Source: Dolomitihabitans soli (GTDB lineage Bacteria > Actinomycetota > Actinomycetes > Streptosporangiales > Streptosporangiaceae). Taken from it: DNA of 64,000 bases. The notes under the pieces are model-generated. The model searched no databases and was not told the DNA's origin. It was given only the letters and a program-made list of their open reading frames with translations. Made by a program: the position numbers and the translations under genes. The stretch is taken from assembly GCF_022213955.1 (NCBI RefSeq), contig NZ_JAKNTW010000031.1, forward strand, positions 1 through 64,000, written 5' to 3'. Shown here piece after piece: positions 1 through 9,491 of the stretch. Position 1 is the stretch's first letter, and every line of letters begins with the position of its first letter.

Positions 1-1359
1 CGCACCGTGTACCTCCCGACCCTGATCGCCGGGCGGCCGGACAACAACGGCAACTGGGAACTGATCATGACCGATGCCGCCATCGGCATCGCCGTACACC
101 TGGACGACCGGGCCTCGTTCGACCGGGCTGTCGCGACCTGGCGCGGCCGACTGCCCGCCTACATCTACCTGAAGACGGACGGCTCGCTGCCCAAGGCACC
201 ACCAGGCAGCAAGTACAACACCAAAGCCGAGATCATCGACTACTGGAAAGGCCAGACCACGTTCGTGGACGGCCTGGCACAGGAAACCTGCCGCGACTTC
301 TGGCACACCGGATGGGGCATCGCGGCCATCTCCCACGTCGCCGAGACCGCCCGCATCCAGGGGGTGGACCTGTACGCCAAGGCCAAGCACCGGCTGCGGT
401 TCGCGATGGACTTCCACGCCAAATTGCAACTGGGCGCGACGGTCCCGTCGTGGCTCTGCGGTGGGAAGCTCAAGCGCGACCTGGGGGACCACTTCGAGGT
501 CGGCTACAACGCCCTGCACCACGGACTCGGCTACGACATGCCGTACGCCAAGAAGTGGGTCGAGCAGAAACGCCCCGCAGGGGCGTCGCACTTCCTGGGC
601 TGGGAGACCCTCACCCACGCGCAGAACCCCGCCCGCTCCTCCGTGGAGAGCGCCTCGGTTTACGGGGCGATGCCGGACGGGAAGTTGACCTACACCGCCA
701 TTGACGCCGCTACCGGACAGCGCACGCGTGGCGCTTTCGTGTCGACGACCACTCTGGGTTTCACTCCCAAGGCGATGGCGACGCTGGATTTCAATACCCT
801 CCTGGTCACCGATAAGGAGGGACGGCTCTACCGAGTCGATATCCGGACCAATCGCGACAGCCTCATCTTCGAGCCGCCTGTCTATCTCGGCAGCGGCTAC
901 ACCCACGACCTCCTCGCCTACGACGGCAACGGCCACCTGTTCGGCATCGCCGACGGGACCCTGCGCCGCTACACCGTTAATGCGATCAAGCCCACGATCG
1001 ACAACATCGTCAGCGGCTCTGTCATCGGCGACGGCTTCGCCCTCAAGACCCTGACCGCGACCGGCCCCAACTGGATCCTCGGCACGACGGCCGGCGGCAA
1101 GCTGATCTCTTACCGGATCGACGGCCCTGGCTCCTGGAGAAGGTACGAGCTTCGCGACACCACCTGGCAGGTCTTCGACCATCTCCTGTCGCCCGGCGGG
1201 GGCGTGTACTACGGCCACCGGAGCAATGGCTCGCTCTTCCGCTACGCTGACAAGAACCCCTACGACGGCCAAGGCGACGACCTCAGCAGCCAGAGCGCCG
1301 TCGGCACCGAAGGCTGGACCCAAACCCTTCTGTCCGCCCAACCCGCCAGCATCAGCTGA
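1..1359 (+). CDS. Alginate-lyase-family protein with C-terminal tachylectin-like propeller (5' end missing)
   Basis: The reading frame is open from the first base, so the gene starts upstream; the GTG at base 7 is only the first possible start in view. The first ~215 residues resemble the alginate lyase (PF05426-type) alpha/alpha barrel: the segments around GYNALHHGLG and the HFLGWETLTHAQNP signature match the end of that fold. Roughly the last 215 residues form repeated short beta blades ending in patterns such as LLVTDKEGRLYRVD and GGGVYYGHRSNGSLFRY, typical of tachylectin-type lectin propellers (PF14517-like). The likely role is a secreted polysaccharide lyase tethered to glycans by its lectin domain; the signal peptide would lie outside the window. 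Family assignment is from motif recognition and the substrate is unproven. Confidence 0.7.
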   Translation, partial: RTVYLPTLIAGRPDNNGNWELIMTDAAIGIAVHLDDRASFDRAVATWRGRLPAYIYLKTDGSLPKAPPGSKYNTKAEIIDYWKGQTTFVDGLAQETCRDFWHTGWGIAAISHVAETARIQGVDLYAKAKHRLRFAMDFHAKLQLGATVPSWLCGGKLKRDLGDHFEVGYNALHHGLGYDMPYAKKWVEQKRPAGASHFLGWETLTHAQNPARSSVESASVYGAMPDGKLTYTAIDAATGQRTRGAFVSTTTLGFTPKAMATLDFNTLLVTDKEGRLYRVDIRTNRDSLIFEPPVYLGSGYTHDLLAYDGNGHLFGIADGTLRRYTVNAIKPTIDNIVSGSVIGDGFALKTLTATGPNWILGTTAGGKLISYRIDGPGSWRRYELRDTTWQVFDHLLSPGGGVYYGHRSNGSLFRYADKNPYDGQGDDLSSQSAVGTEGWTQTLLSAQPASIS

Positions 1360-1715
1360 CCGAACAGCCGACAGCCGCTGGAGGACCCCGGATACCTACC
1401 GAGGTCCTCCAGCGTGGCCTGGCCCTCGATGCCTGACGGCGGGCGGCCCTGCCAATGCCGGCGAAGGCCATCACGAGCAGGAACACGCCGATGATCAGGG
1501 CGAGCCAGGCCAGCCAGGTGGGCTTGGCGTGTCCGGTGGCGCCGAGAGTGCCCAGCAGCGTGATCAGGACCACCCAGCTCATGATCAGCCAGGTGGCCTC
1601 GAAGAGCAGGGCTTTGGCGCGGCCGTTGGCGCTGATCAGCAGGGCGATGACGGCCACGACCGGGAACGGTGAGACGATCAGCCCGAGGGTGTAGGGCAGC
1701 ATGTCGGCGAAGGCC

Positions 1716-1723
<8 letters not shown>
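1352..1723 (-). pseudogene. Truncated GAP-family (Sap/LysE-like) membrane protein
   Basis: ATG at 1723 is preceded by GGGAG at a good distance and overlaps the end of the upstream SulP gene, so it is translationally coupled to it. The ~123-residue product begins like GAP-family membrane proteins (PLPYTLGLIVSPFPVVAVI-like) and has about three membrane segments, but the family is usually ~210-230 residues long. The last ~35 residues (Arg/Pro-rich, after FAGIGRAARR) do not look like a membrane protein, and their codons run through a 12-bp hairpin at 1376-1414 that looks like a terminator. I infer the 3' half was lost by deletion and that the tail is read-through. It could still make a short membrane peptide. 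Confidence 0.6.
1376..1414. terminator. Hairpin between convergent genes
   Basis: The arm CGCTGGAGGACC (1376-1387) is perfectly complementary to GGTCCTCCAGCG (1403-1414), with a 15-base loop. It lies just after the stop of the alginate-lyase gene and could end transcription from both sides. It has no clear U-run, as is common in GC-rich actinomycetes. Confidence 0.6.
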
Positions 1724-3331
<1,608 letters not shown>

Positions 3332-3338
<7 letters not shown>

Positions 3339-3472
3339 AGCAGCCCGCCCGGCCGTACGCCGGCCGGCAGCACCCCGACGACCGACGGGGCGGCCATCAC
3401 CGCGATGACCGGGATCGGGCCGATCGCCACGGACAAGGCGAAAGGCGGCAGCCCCCCAGCAACCCCACCCAC
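3332..3472 (-). pseudogene. Short N-terminal GAP-family fragment upstream of SulP
   Basis: A 46-residue frame from GTG at 3472, with GGGGAG six bases upstream, ending at a TGA that overlaps the SulP start. Its sequence (LPPFALSVAIGPIPVIAVM region) is the N-terminal helix signature of GAP/Sap proteins and aligns with the start of the truncated copy downstream (MLPYTLGLIVSPFPVVAVI). After ~30 residues it loses similarity and stops. I read it as the stub of a GAP gene cut when the SulP gene was joined to it; it may survive because its translation couples to SulP. Confidence 0.6.
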
Positions 3473-3599
3473 ACCACTCTCCCCTATCGCGACTGGCGTA
3501 CCCCTTTTGACCTGGGATGATGCTTGACGATCTCGCAGGCTTCCCCTGGCCCCTGCCTGGCTACGAACCAGGCGTCGGCCACAGGAGGGGAGGCTGCGG

Positions 3600-5342
3600 G
3601 TGGGCTGGTCCGCCGTCCCCGGCTGGACGGAGCTGCGCGGCTACCGGCGCGCGTGGCTGCGCCCGGACCTGCTGGCGGCGTTGTCGCTGTGGGCGGTGCT
3701 GGTGCCACAGGCGTTCGCCTACGCACAACTGGCCGGGCTGCCCGCGGCGACCGGCCTGTACACGGCCCTCGGCGCGATGATCGGGTACGCGATCTTCGGC
3801 GGGGCCCGCTTCCTGAACGTCGGCCCCGAGTCGTCGGTCGCGATCGTGGTGGCCAGTGCGCTCGCCGCCGTCCCGGGTCGGGAGCACCCCGTCCTGGCGG
3901 CGCAGCTCGCGCTGCTGATCGCCGTCTTCCTGATGATCGGGTACGTGGTCCGCGCCGGCGTGCTGATGCGCCTGCTGTCCACGCCCGTCCTGACCGGCTA
4001 CCTGGCGGGTTCCGGCGTGGTGATCATCGCCAGCCAGCTCGGCAAGGTGACCGGTATCAGTGCGAGCGGCACGACCCTTGCCAAGGCCGTTGCTGTGCTG
4101 CACGACCTTGCGAACGTGAACGTGTGGGCCCTTGGGTGCGCGGTCCTGACCGCCGCGGCCGTGCTGCTGATCGGCCACTACGCCAGCCGTCTGCCCGGCC
4201 CGCTCATCGCCCTGGCCGTGGCGACCACGGTCGTCGCGCTGGCCGGACTGGACGCTCGGCTGGACGTCCTCGGCCCGGCCGAAGGCGGGCTGCCGGTGCC
4301 GAAACTGCCCCGGACCGGCCTGGCCGACACGATGCGCCTGATGGGCCCCGCATTGAGCATCGCGCTGCTGGTGTACGCCGGCAGCGTGCTCACCGCCCGC
4401 TCCATGGCGGCCAAGGAAGGCAAGGACGCCGACCCGCAGCAGGAGTTCCTCGGCCTGGCCGCGGCCAACGCCGCCGCCGGTCTGCTGGGTGGCTTCCCCG
4501 CCAATGGCAGCGACTCGCGCAGCGCCCTGCTGGCCGGATCGGATGCGCGGACCCGGATGGCCGGGCTCGGCGCGGCGGTGGCCGTGGTGGTCACCCTGCT
4601 GGCGCTGATGCCGCTGATCCGCGACCTGCCCCAAGCAGCCCTGGGCGCCGTCATCATCCTCACCGCCGCCCGGCTGATCGACCTGCCGGCCTTTCGCAGG
4701 CTCTGGCGAATCCGCCGCACGGACTTCGTGCTCGCGTCCGTCACCGCGCTCGGCGTGCTGACCTTCGGCGTGCTCGAGGGCATCGTGGCCGGGGTGGTCG
4801 TCTCGCTGCTGGAGGTGCTGCGCCGGGCGGTGATGCCGTACACGGCGGTGCTCGGCCGTACCGGCGAGGAGCACGCCTACCGCGACGTCGTCAACTACCG
4901 CGACGCTGAGACACTGCCCGGCCTCGTCGTCTACCGCTTCGACGCACCGCTGTTCTTCGCCAACGCCGACGTCCTCCGCACCGAACTGTCCCGCCTGATA
5001 GCCGACGCCGAACCGCCCCTGCGGCAGATCGTCCTTGACGCCGAAGCCGTCTACGACATGGACACCACCGGCGTGGAAGCGCTGCACCGGGTCGTCGATG
5101 ACTGCGACCGCGCCGGCGTGCGACTGGCGCTCGCCCGCACCCGTACCCCAGTGCGGGCCCTCATGCGTGACACCGGCCTGGACGGGCGCGTCCAGTTCTT
5201 CCACCGGGTGGCCGACGCGGTCGCCGCCTACCGTGCCGACCACCCCGAACTTCAGCCGGCGGTGCGATCGGCGCGTCCGCACCGCCGGCGGTTCCTGGAC
5301 CGGCTGCGCGCCCTGCTGGCCGGGCGACGCTCAGGCGCCTGA
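3600..5342 (+). CDS. SulP-family anion transporter with STAS domain (second copy)
   Basis: A 580-residue SulP permease with GTG start preceded by AGGAGG. The membrane domain carries VPQAFAYAQLAGLP near residue 40 and the conserved stretch NVGPESSVAIV; the C-terminal STAS domain starts near VVYRFDAPLFFANADVL and contains LDAEAVYDMDTTG. It is divergent from the SulP at 1716-3338 and differs enough in its membrane part that recent tandem duplication is unlikely. A basic tail (RPHRRRFLDRLRALL) follows the STAS domain. Sulfate is the likely substrate given the alkylsulfatase next downstream, but SulP proteins also carry bicarbonate. Confidence 0.9.
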   Translation: MGWSAVPGWTELRGYRRAWLRPDLLAALSLWAVLVPQAFAYAQLAGLPAATGLYTALGAMIGYAIFGGARFLNVGPESSVAIVVASALAAVPGREHPVLAAQLALLIAVFLMIGYVVRAGVLMRLLSTPVLTGYLAGSGVVIIASQLGKVTGISASGTTLAKAVAVLHDLANVNVWALGCAVLTAAAVLLIGHYASRLPGPLIALAVATTVVALAGLDARLDVLGPAEGGLPVPKLPRTGLADTMRLMGPALSIALLVYAGSVLTARSMAAKEGKDADPQQEFLGLAAANAAAGLLGGFPANGSDSRSALLAGSDARTRMAGLGAAVAVVVTLLALMPLIRDLPQAALGAVIILTAARLIDLPAFRRLWRIRRTDFVLASVTALGVLTFGVLEGIVAGVVVSLLEVLRRAVMPYTAVLGRTGEEHAYRDVVNYRDAETLPGLVVYRFDAPLFFANADVLRTELSRLIADAEPPLRQIVLDAEAVYDMDTTGVEALHRVVDDCDRAGVRLALARTRTPVRALMRDTGLDGRVQFFHRVADAVAAYRADHPELQPAVRSARPHRRRFLDRLRALLAGRRSGA

Positions 5343-5565
5343 CACCCTGGCCTTATGGCCGCCGCACGATCAGGTTGACCTCCTGGCGAACGAACAGGCC
5401 CATCACTGCGTTGAGCGGCCATGCGCTCGCCGCTCGTCACCGGCCGGGAGAAGGAAGACAGGTAAGCCCGGCCCTGCCCGCGTACGAGACGATCACTCAC
5501 CCGAAATGCTTACTCTTGGAACTCTCCTGGCCTTCATCGGAGACGCGCGAGGGCAGCACCGTCCC

Positions 5566-7362
5566 ATGGCAGACCTTCCCTTTCACGACCGAGCCGACTT
5601 CGAGGCCGCCGACCGCGGGTTCCTGGCCGCGCTGAGCCCCGCGGTGGTCAAGACCGACGGCCGGGTCGTGTGGGACACCGACTCCTACGGCTTCCTGGAG
5701 CAGGAGTGCCCGGACAGCGCGCATCCCAGCCTGTGGCGGCAGGGGCAGTTGTGCGTCAAGCAGGGCCTGTATGAGGTGACCGGCGGCATCTATCAGATCC
5801 GCGGCCTGGACCTGTCGAACATGACCCTGATCGAGGGCGAGACGGGCGTCATCGTGATCGACCCGCTGCTGTCGGTCGAGTGCGCGGCGGCGGGGCTGAA
5901 GCTCTACCGCGACCAGCGAGGGGACCGCCCGGTCCTCGCGGTGATCTACACCCACTCCCACGCCGACCACTTCGGCGGGGTACGCGGCGTCACCGACGGT
6001 AGCGTGCCGATCCTGGCGCCCGCCGGGTTCATGGAGCACGCGGTGTCGGAGAACGTCTACGCCGGCACCGCGATGAACCGCCGGGCCACCTACATGTACG
6101 GCCCGGCCCTGCCACGCTCGCCGGAGGGCCAGATCGGCTGCGGGCTGGGCATGACTACCTCGACCGGGACGATCTCCCTCATCCCGCCGAGCAAGGACAT
6201 CACGCACACCGGGCAGGAGGAGACGCTCGACGGCGTACGGATCATCTTCCAGCTCACCCCGGGCACCGAGGCCCCTGCGGAGATGAACTTCCTCATCCCC
6301 GACCGCCGGGCGCTGTGCATGGCCGAGAACGCCACGCACAACCAGCACAACATCCTCACGCTGCGCGGTGCGCTGGTGCGTGACACGCGCATCTGGTCGC
6401 GTTATCTGACCGAGGCGATCGCCCTGTTCGCCGACAAGGCCGACGTCTGCTTCGCCTCGCACCACTGGCCCACCTGGGGCAGCCAGAACATCGTCACCTT
6501 CCTGTCGCAGCAGCGCGACATGTACGCCTACATGCACGACCAGACGCTGCGGATGATGAACAAGGGCATGACGGGCACCGAGATTGCCGAGGCGATGCGG
6601 ATGCCGCCCGCTCTGGAGCAGGCGTGGCACACCCACGGCTACTACGGCTCGGTCAGCCACAACGTCAAGGCCATCTACCAGCGCTACCTGGGCTGGTTCG
6701 ACGGCAACCCGGCCCATCTGTGGGAGCATCCGCCCATCGAGCAGGCGCGCCGCTACGTCGAGTGCATGGGCGGACGCGACGGCGTCCTCGCCTTCGCCCG
6801 CCGCTACATCGACGACGGCGACCTGCGGTTCGCCGCCTCGCTGCTCAACCACGCCGTCTTCGCCGACGCCGGCGACCGCCAGGCGCGCAGTATGCTCGCC
6901 GAGGTCTACACCCGGCTCGGCCACGGCTGCGAGAACGGCACCTGGCGCAACTTCTACCTGGTCGGCGCGCTGGAGCTGACCGGCGACGTCGTCCCCGCCA
7001 ACCTCGACACCACCTCGCCGGAGATGATCGAGGCCCTGACGGTCGAGCAGGTCTTCGACTCCCTGGCCATCCGCGTCGACGGACCCAAGGCGTGGAACGA
7101 GAGCCTGGCCATCGACTGGCGGCTGACGGATCTGAACCAGCGCCACCGCACCACCCTGTCCAACGGCGCGCTCATCCACCAGGCCGACCCGCCGCCGCAG
7201 CCGGTGGACCTGACGCTCACGCTCACCAACCAGCACCTGATCGGCCTGCTCACCGGCCGATCAGCCGACGGCATCGAGCACGAGGGCGACATGAACGTCC
7301 TGCGCCGCCTGACCGCCGTGCTGGAAGACCCGGACCCCGCGTTCCCCATCGTGACGCCCTGA
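5566..7362 (+). CDS. Linear primary-alkylsulfatase (type III, metallo-beta-lactamase fold)
   Basis: A 598-residue SdsA1/BDS1-like enzyme that hydrolyses alkyl sulfate esters such as dodecyl sulfate to alcohol and sulfate. The binuclear zinc motif THSHADH is at residues 129-135 (His130, His132, Asp134, His135), followed by further ligand regions (AEMNFLIP, AENATHNQHN, ASHHWPTWG). The alkylsulfatase dimerisation region follows (ALEQAWHTHGYYG), and the C-terminal ~130 residues form the SCP-2-like lipid-binding domain (TVEQVFDSLAIRVDG onward). Start chosen at ATG 5566; an in-frame ATG at 5506 would add 20 residues. No signal peptide is obvious, whereas P. aeruginosa SdsA1 is secreted. Placed 223 bases after a SulP gene, it would fit scavenging of sulfur or carbon from alkyl sulfates. 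Confidence 0.9.
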   Translation: MADLPFHDRADFEAADRGFLAALSPAVVKTDGRVVWDTDSYGFLEQECPDSAHPSLWRQGQLCVKQGLYEVTGGIYQIRGLDLSNMTLIEGETGVIVIDPLLSVECAAAGLKLYRDQRGDRPVLAVIYTHSHADHFGGVRGVTDGSVPILAPAGFMEHAVSENVYAGTAMNRRATYMYGPALPRSPEGQIGCGLGMTTSTGTISLIPPSKDITHTGQEETLDGVRIIFQLTPGTEAPAEMNFLIPDRRALCMAENATHNQHNILTLRGALVRDTRIWSRYLTEAIALFADKADVCFASHHWPTWGSQNIVTFLSQQRDMYAYMHDQTLRMMNKGMTGTEIAEAMRMPPALEQAWHTHGYYGSVSHNVKAIYQRYLGWFDGNPAHLWEHPPIEQARRYVECMGGRDGVLAFARRYIDDGDLRFAASLLNHAVFADAGDRQARSMLAEVYTRLGHGCENGTWRNFYLVGALELTGDVVPANLDTTSPEMIEALTVEQVFDSLAIRVDGPKAWNESLAIDWRLTDLNQRHRTTLSNGALIHQADPPPQPVDLTLTLTNQHLIGLLTGRSADGIEHEGDMNVLRRLTAVLEDPDPAFPIVTP

Positions 7363-7435
7363 AGGCGAGCAGGCCGCGCTCGCGGGCCCTGACGTATCGG
7401 CTCACTTCACCGACCTGGACGAGCGCCACCACGCC

Positions 7436-8008
7436 TTATCCCGTCGGCTCTTTCAGCTTCGCAACGGGACTCGCGTGCGCCGGCAAGCTGTCGGTCCCAA
7501 CCCAGGCCCGCCGTGCGGATACCAGCCGCCGGCAGTGCCGCCCCAGCGCGGCGGCCGTCGCCCAGCGCGGCACCTGCACGCGTGAAGCGACCCTTCGGGC
7601 GGCCCTCAGCGCGTTCAAGACAGTGATGGTGTCGAAGCGGTTGGCTGGCCGGCTGTCAGGGGTCCACGCCACCGCCAGCATGCCCCCCAGCAGCCCCAAA
7701 ATCATGCCCGCCAGGAAACCGCCCAGGTTGGAGTAGACGAAGGACGCCAGGGACAACAGCACCGCGATCACCCCGAGGAACACCCGCTGGCCGGGCTGCA
7801 GCCAGAGGAGTACCCCCGCGATCATCATGACCAGGGCGATCAGATAGCCGGCTCCGACCGTGCCGAACATGATGGCCACCGGCAGCGCGTCGATCGCGAG
7901 CGGGATGGACAGCAACTCCAGCCCCGCAGCCACGATGAACAGCCCGCCCCAGAACGGCCGGGAACGCCGCCACGACTTCATGATCTTCCGCCCTTCGTCT
8001 CGGGCCAT
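7436..8008 (-). CDS. DUF6114 membrane protein
   Basis: About 190 residues with four hydrophobic segments (FWGGLFIVAAGLELL..., VGAGYLIALVMMIAGVLLW, GVIAVLLSLASFVYS, FLAGMILGLLGGMLAVAW) and the RPFWGG start typical of DUF6114. The function of the family is unknown. It follows the DUF6230 gene by 37 bases in the same direction, the usual pairing in actinomycetes. Start taken as ATG 8008; ATG 7981 with GGAAG upstream is nearly as good. The tail after WTPDSRPA is ~70 residues of Arg/Ala-rich sequence, longer than the core domain needs. Confidence 0.75.
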   Translation of the reverse strand: MARDEGRKIMKSWRRSRPFWGGLFIVAAGLELLSIPLAIDALPVAIMFGTVGAGYLIALVMMIAGVLLWLQPGQRVFLGVIAVLLSLASFVYSNLGGFLAGMILGLLGGMLAVAWTPDSRPANRFDTITVLNALRAARRVASRVQVPRWATAAALGRHCRRLVSARRAWVGTDSLPAHASPVAKLKEPTG

Positions 8009-8045
8009 GCCCGCCTGCCGGCCGAGAGGCCGGGCCAGGTCCGCC

Positions 8046-8642
8046 TCAGTAGCACTCGCGCTCACCACGCACCACGTTGAGGCCGAGGTCGGGCAGGCTG
8101 AACGTCGCGGCCGTGACGGCCCACGCGCCCAGCCTGACGTTGCGCAAGGTGACCGCTCTGGCCTGGCCGCCGAAGGTGCCGGCCGGCCCCCTGCCACCAG
8201 GTACCTCCTCCAAGGTGCTGGCGTCACGACCCAGCTCAAGATCGCGAATGGAGGCGGCGGTCTGTCCCACCGCCACATCGATCACCAGGTCGTCGATGAT
8301 CACCTCGTTGCCGCCCCGGCCGCCGGTGAGCCGGATCGTGATCGTGCCCACGGGTGTCTTCACCAGCGCGCTCGAGCACAGCTCGGTGATCGCGGCCCGC
8401 CGGACGCCGGCCACGATGACGGGGACGAGCCGGCCCTTCCTGGTCCGGTCCACGTCGCTGGCCAGGGAGAAGCCCTGGCCGCGCAGTTCACCGGCGAAGA
8501 GTTTGAAGCTGTTACCGGGCACCACGAACGTGGCGCCGATGACTCCTTGAGCCGTGGCACCGATCAGCAGTGACGTCATCGCCGCGACAGGAACGAGGGT
8601 CAGGCCGAAGCGCTTCCATCGCACGCGTCCCTGCTCGGCCAT
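8046..8642 (-). CDS. DUF6230 family protein
   Basis: A 198-residue protein with a basic N-terminus and one membrane or signal segment (FGLTLVPVAAMTSLLIGATAQG), then an extracellular beta-rich region containing FKLFAGELRGQGFSLASDVDR and paired Cys residues (CSSALV, ECY at the C-terminus). This is the pattern of DUF6230, which is linked to DUF6114 in actinomycete genomes; no function is established. ATG 8642 is preceded by GTGGAG; an in-frame GTG at 8654 is the alternative. It is probably the first gene of a two-gene unit with DUF6114. Confidence 0.75.
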   Translation of the reverse strand: MAEQGRVRWKRFGLTLVPVAAMTSLLIGATAQGVIGATFVVPGNSFKLFAGELRGQGFSLASDVDRTRKGRLVPVIVAGVRRAAITELCSSALVKTPVGTITIRLTGGRGGNEVIIDDLVIDVAVGQTAASIRDLELGRDASTLEEVPGGRGPAGTFGGQARAVTLRNVRLGAWAVTAATFSLPDLGLNVVRGERECY

Positions 8643-9491
8643 GATGCGCTCCACTTCACGTCGGCCCCGGACGAGCCAGCAATATTACAGAGAGTCACAG
8701 AGGGCCGCAGTCCGGTCTATCGCCGAGCATGCGGGACGTTCACAGTGCTCGTCGACATACACGCCGGAGGCCGTGGCGCTTATGGCCTGCGGCTGGACAA
8801 ATTTGCCGATAACCAGAAAGGGCGCTCTCGTGCACCGATCGATTGGGAAGCGCTCATGCGAGCAGATCAAAGGCAGGCTGCGCTGGGCTGCGCGCTCGAT
8901 GGATTGCACAGCTCCGCCGCTCGGGCTGGCGATGCAAACGTTCGGGACCACGGACGTCACCAGGACTATGGTCGCAAGCGGGGCGGGCCACGACCAGTTC
9001 TCTGGCAAGATAACGATCACAGACCAAGCCCGAGCTGGGAGCCTGAGCGACTCAGGCACCGCGAAGGACGGCTCCGACACACGCCGGGGAGCCTTCCACG
9101 AGCGGCAAGAAGCCTGAGCGCCGGAGCAGTGGCTGAACAGCCGCCCCGACCACTTCCACCTCTTCCATGACCTGGACGGGTTCGACCAGGTGCGCGGTGG
9201 TGGCCTGGATCCGCTCAGCCTGGGCAGCGCCAACATCGACCACCTCGTGCTGACCGGCGACAAATGGCTGATCGTCGACGCCAAAGGCTGCGGCGCCGGA
9301 GTACTGGCTGCAGTGCCCGGGGAGGTTGGTCAACCTGGTGATGGCCATGCGCTATCCCTGGGCCCGTGACAACCGGGTGCCGTTGGCCGCACCGCGTAGT
9401 ACCTGGCCGAAGTAGGCGTCGGCCGGTTCCGTCGACCACGACGGTCGGCCGAGCCAGGCCCGGACCTGCTCGATGTGGATCACCTCGGAAG
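8643..9491. other. Gene-poor stretch with degenerate coding remnants
   Basis: About 850 bases without a convincing intact gene. It should carry the promoter of the DUF6230 unit (AT-rich segment near 8690) and, further on, the NERD-like remnant given separately. Overlapping open frames occur on both strands, but none shows domain-like composition. It looks like a decayed region between the DUF6230 unit and the glycoside operon. Confidence 0.4.
9118..9369 (+). pseudogene. NERD-domain (nuclease-related) remnant
   Basis: The frame 9118-9369 begins right after a stop and has no good start codon. It contains SANIDHLVLTGDKWLIVDAKG, the core pattern of NERD domains (hydrophobic-Asp-His followed by hydrophobic-Asp-x-Lys). 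The conserved catalytic-type D...D-x-K arrangement is visible, but the N-terminal part and anything after LAAVPGE are missing. I interpret it as a fragment of a lost gene. Confidence 0.45.

Noticed and set aside
5497-7236. 579-codon minus-strand frame opposite the alkylsulfatase
   Set aside because: Shadow frame: composition rich in Arg, Val, Gly, His with no conserved motif, while the plus frame holds a complete metalloenzyme.
8554-9117. 187-codon plus-strand frame and a 199-codon minus-strand frame in the DUF6230-GH2 gap
   Set aside because: Neither has a plausible ribosome-binding site, domain pattern or normal codon bias; both overlap a decayed region.
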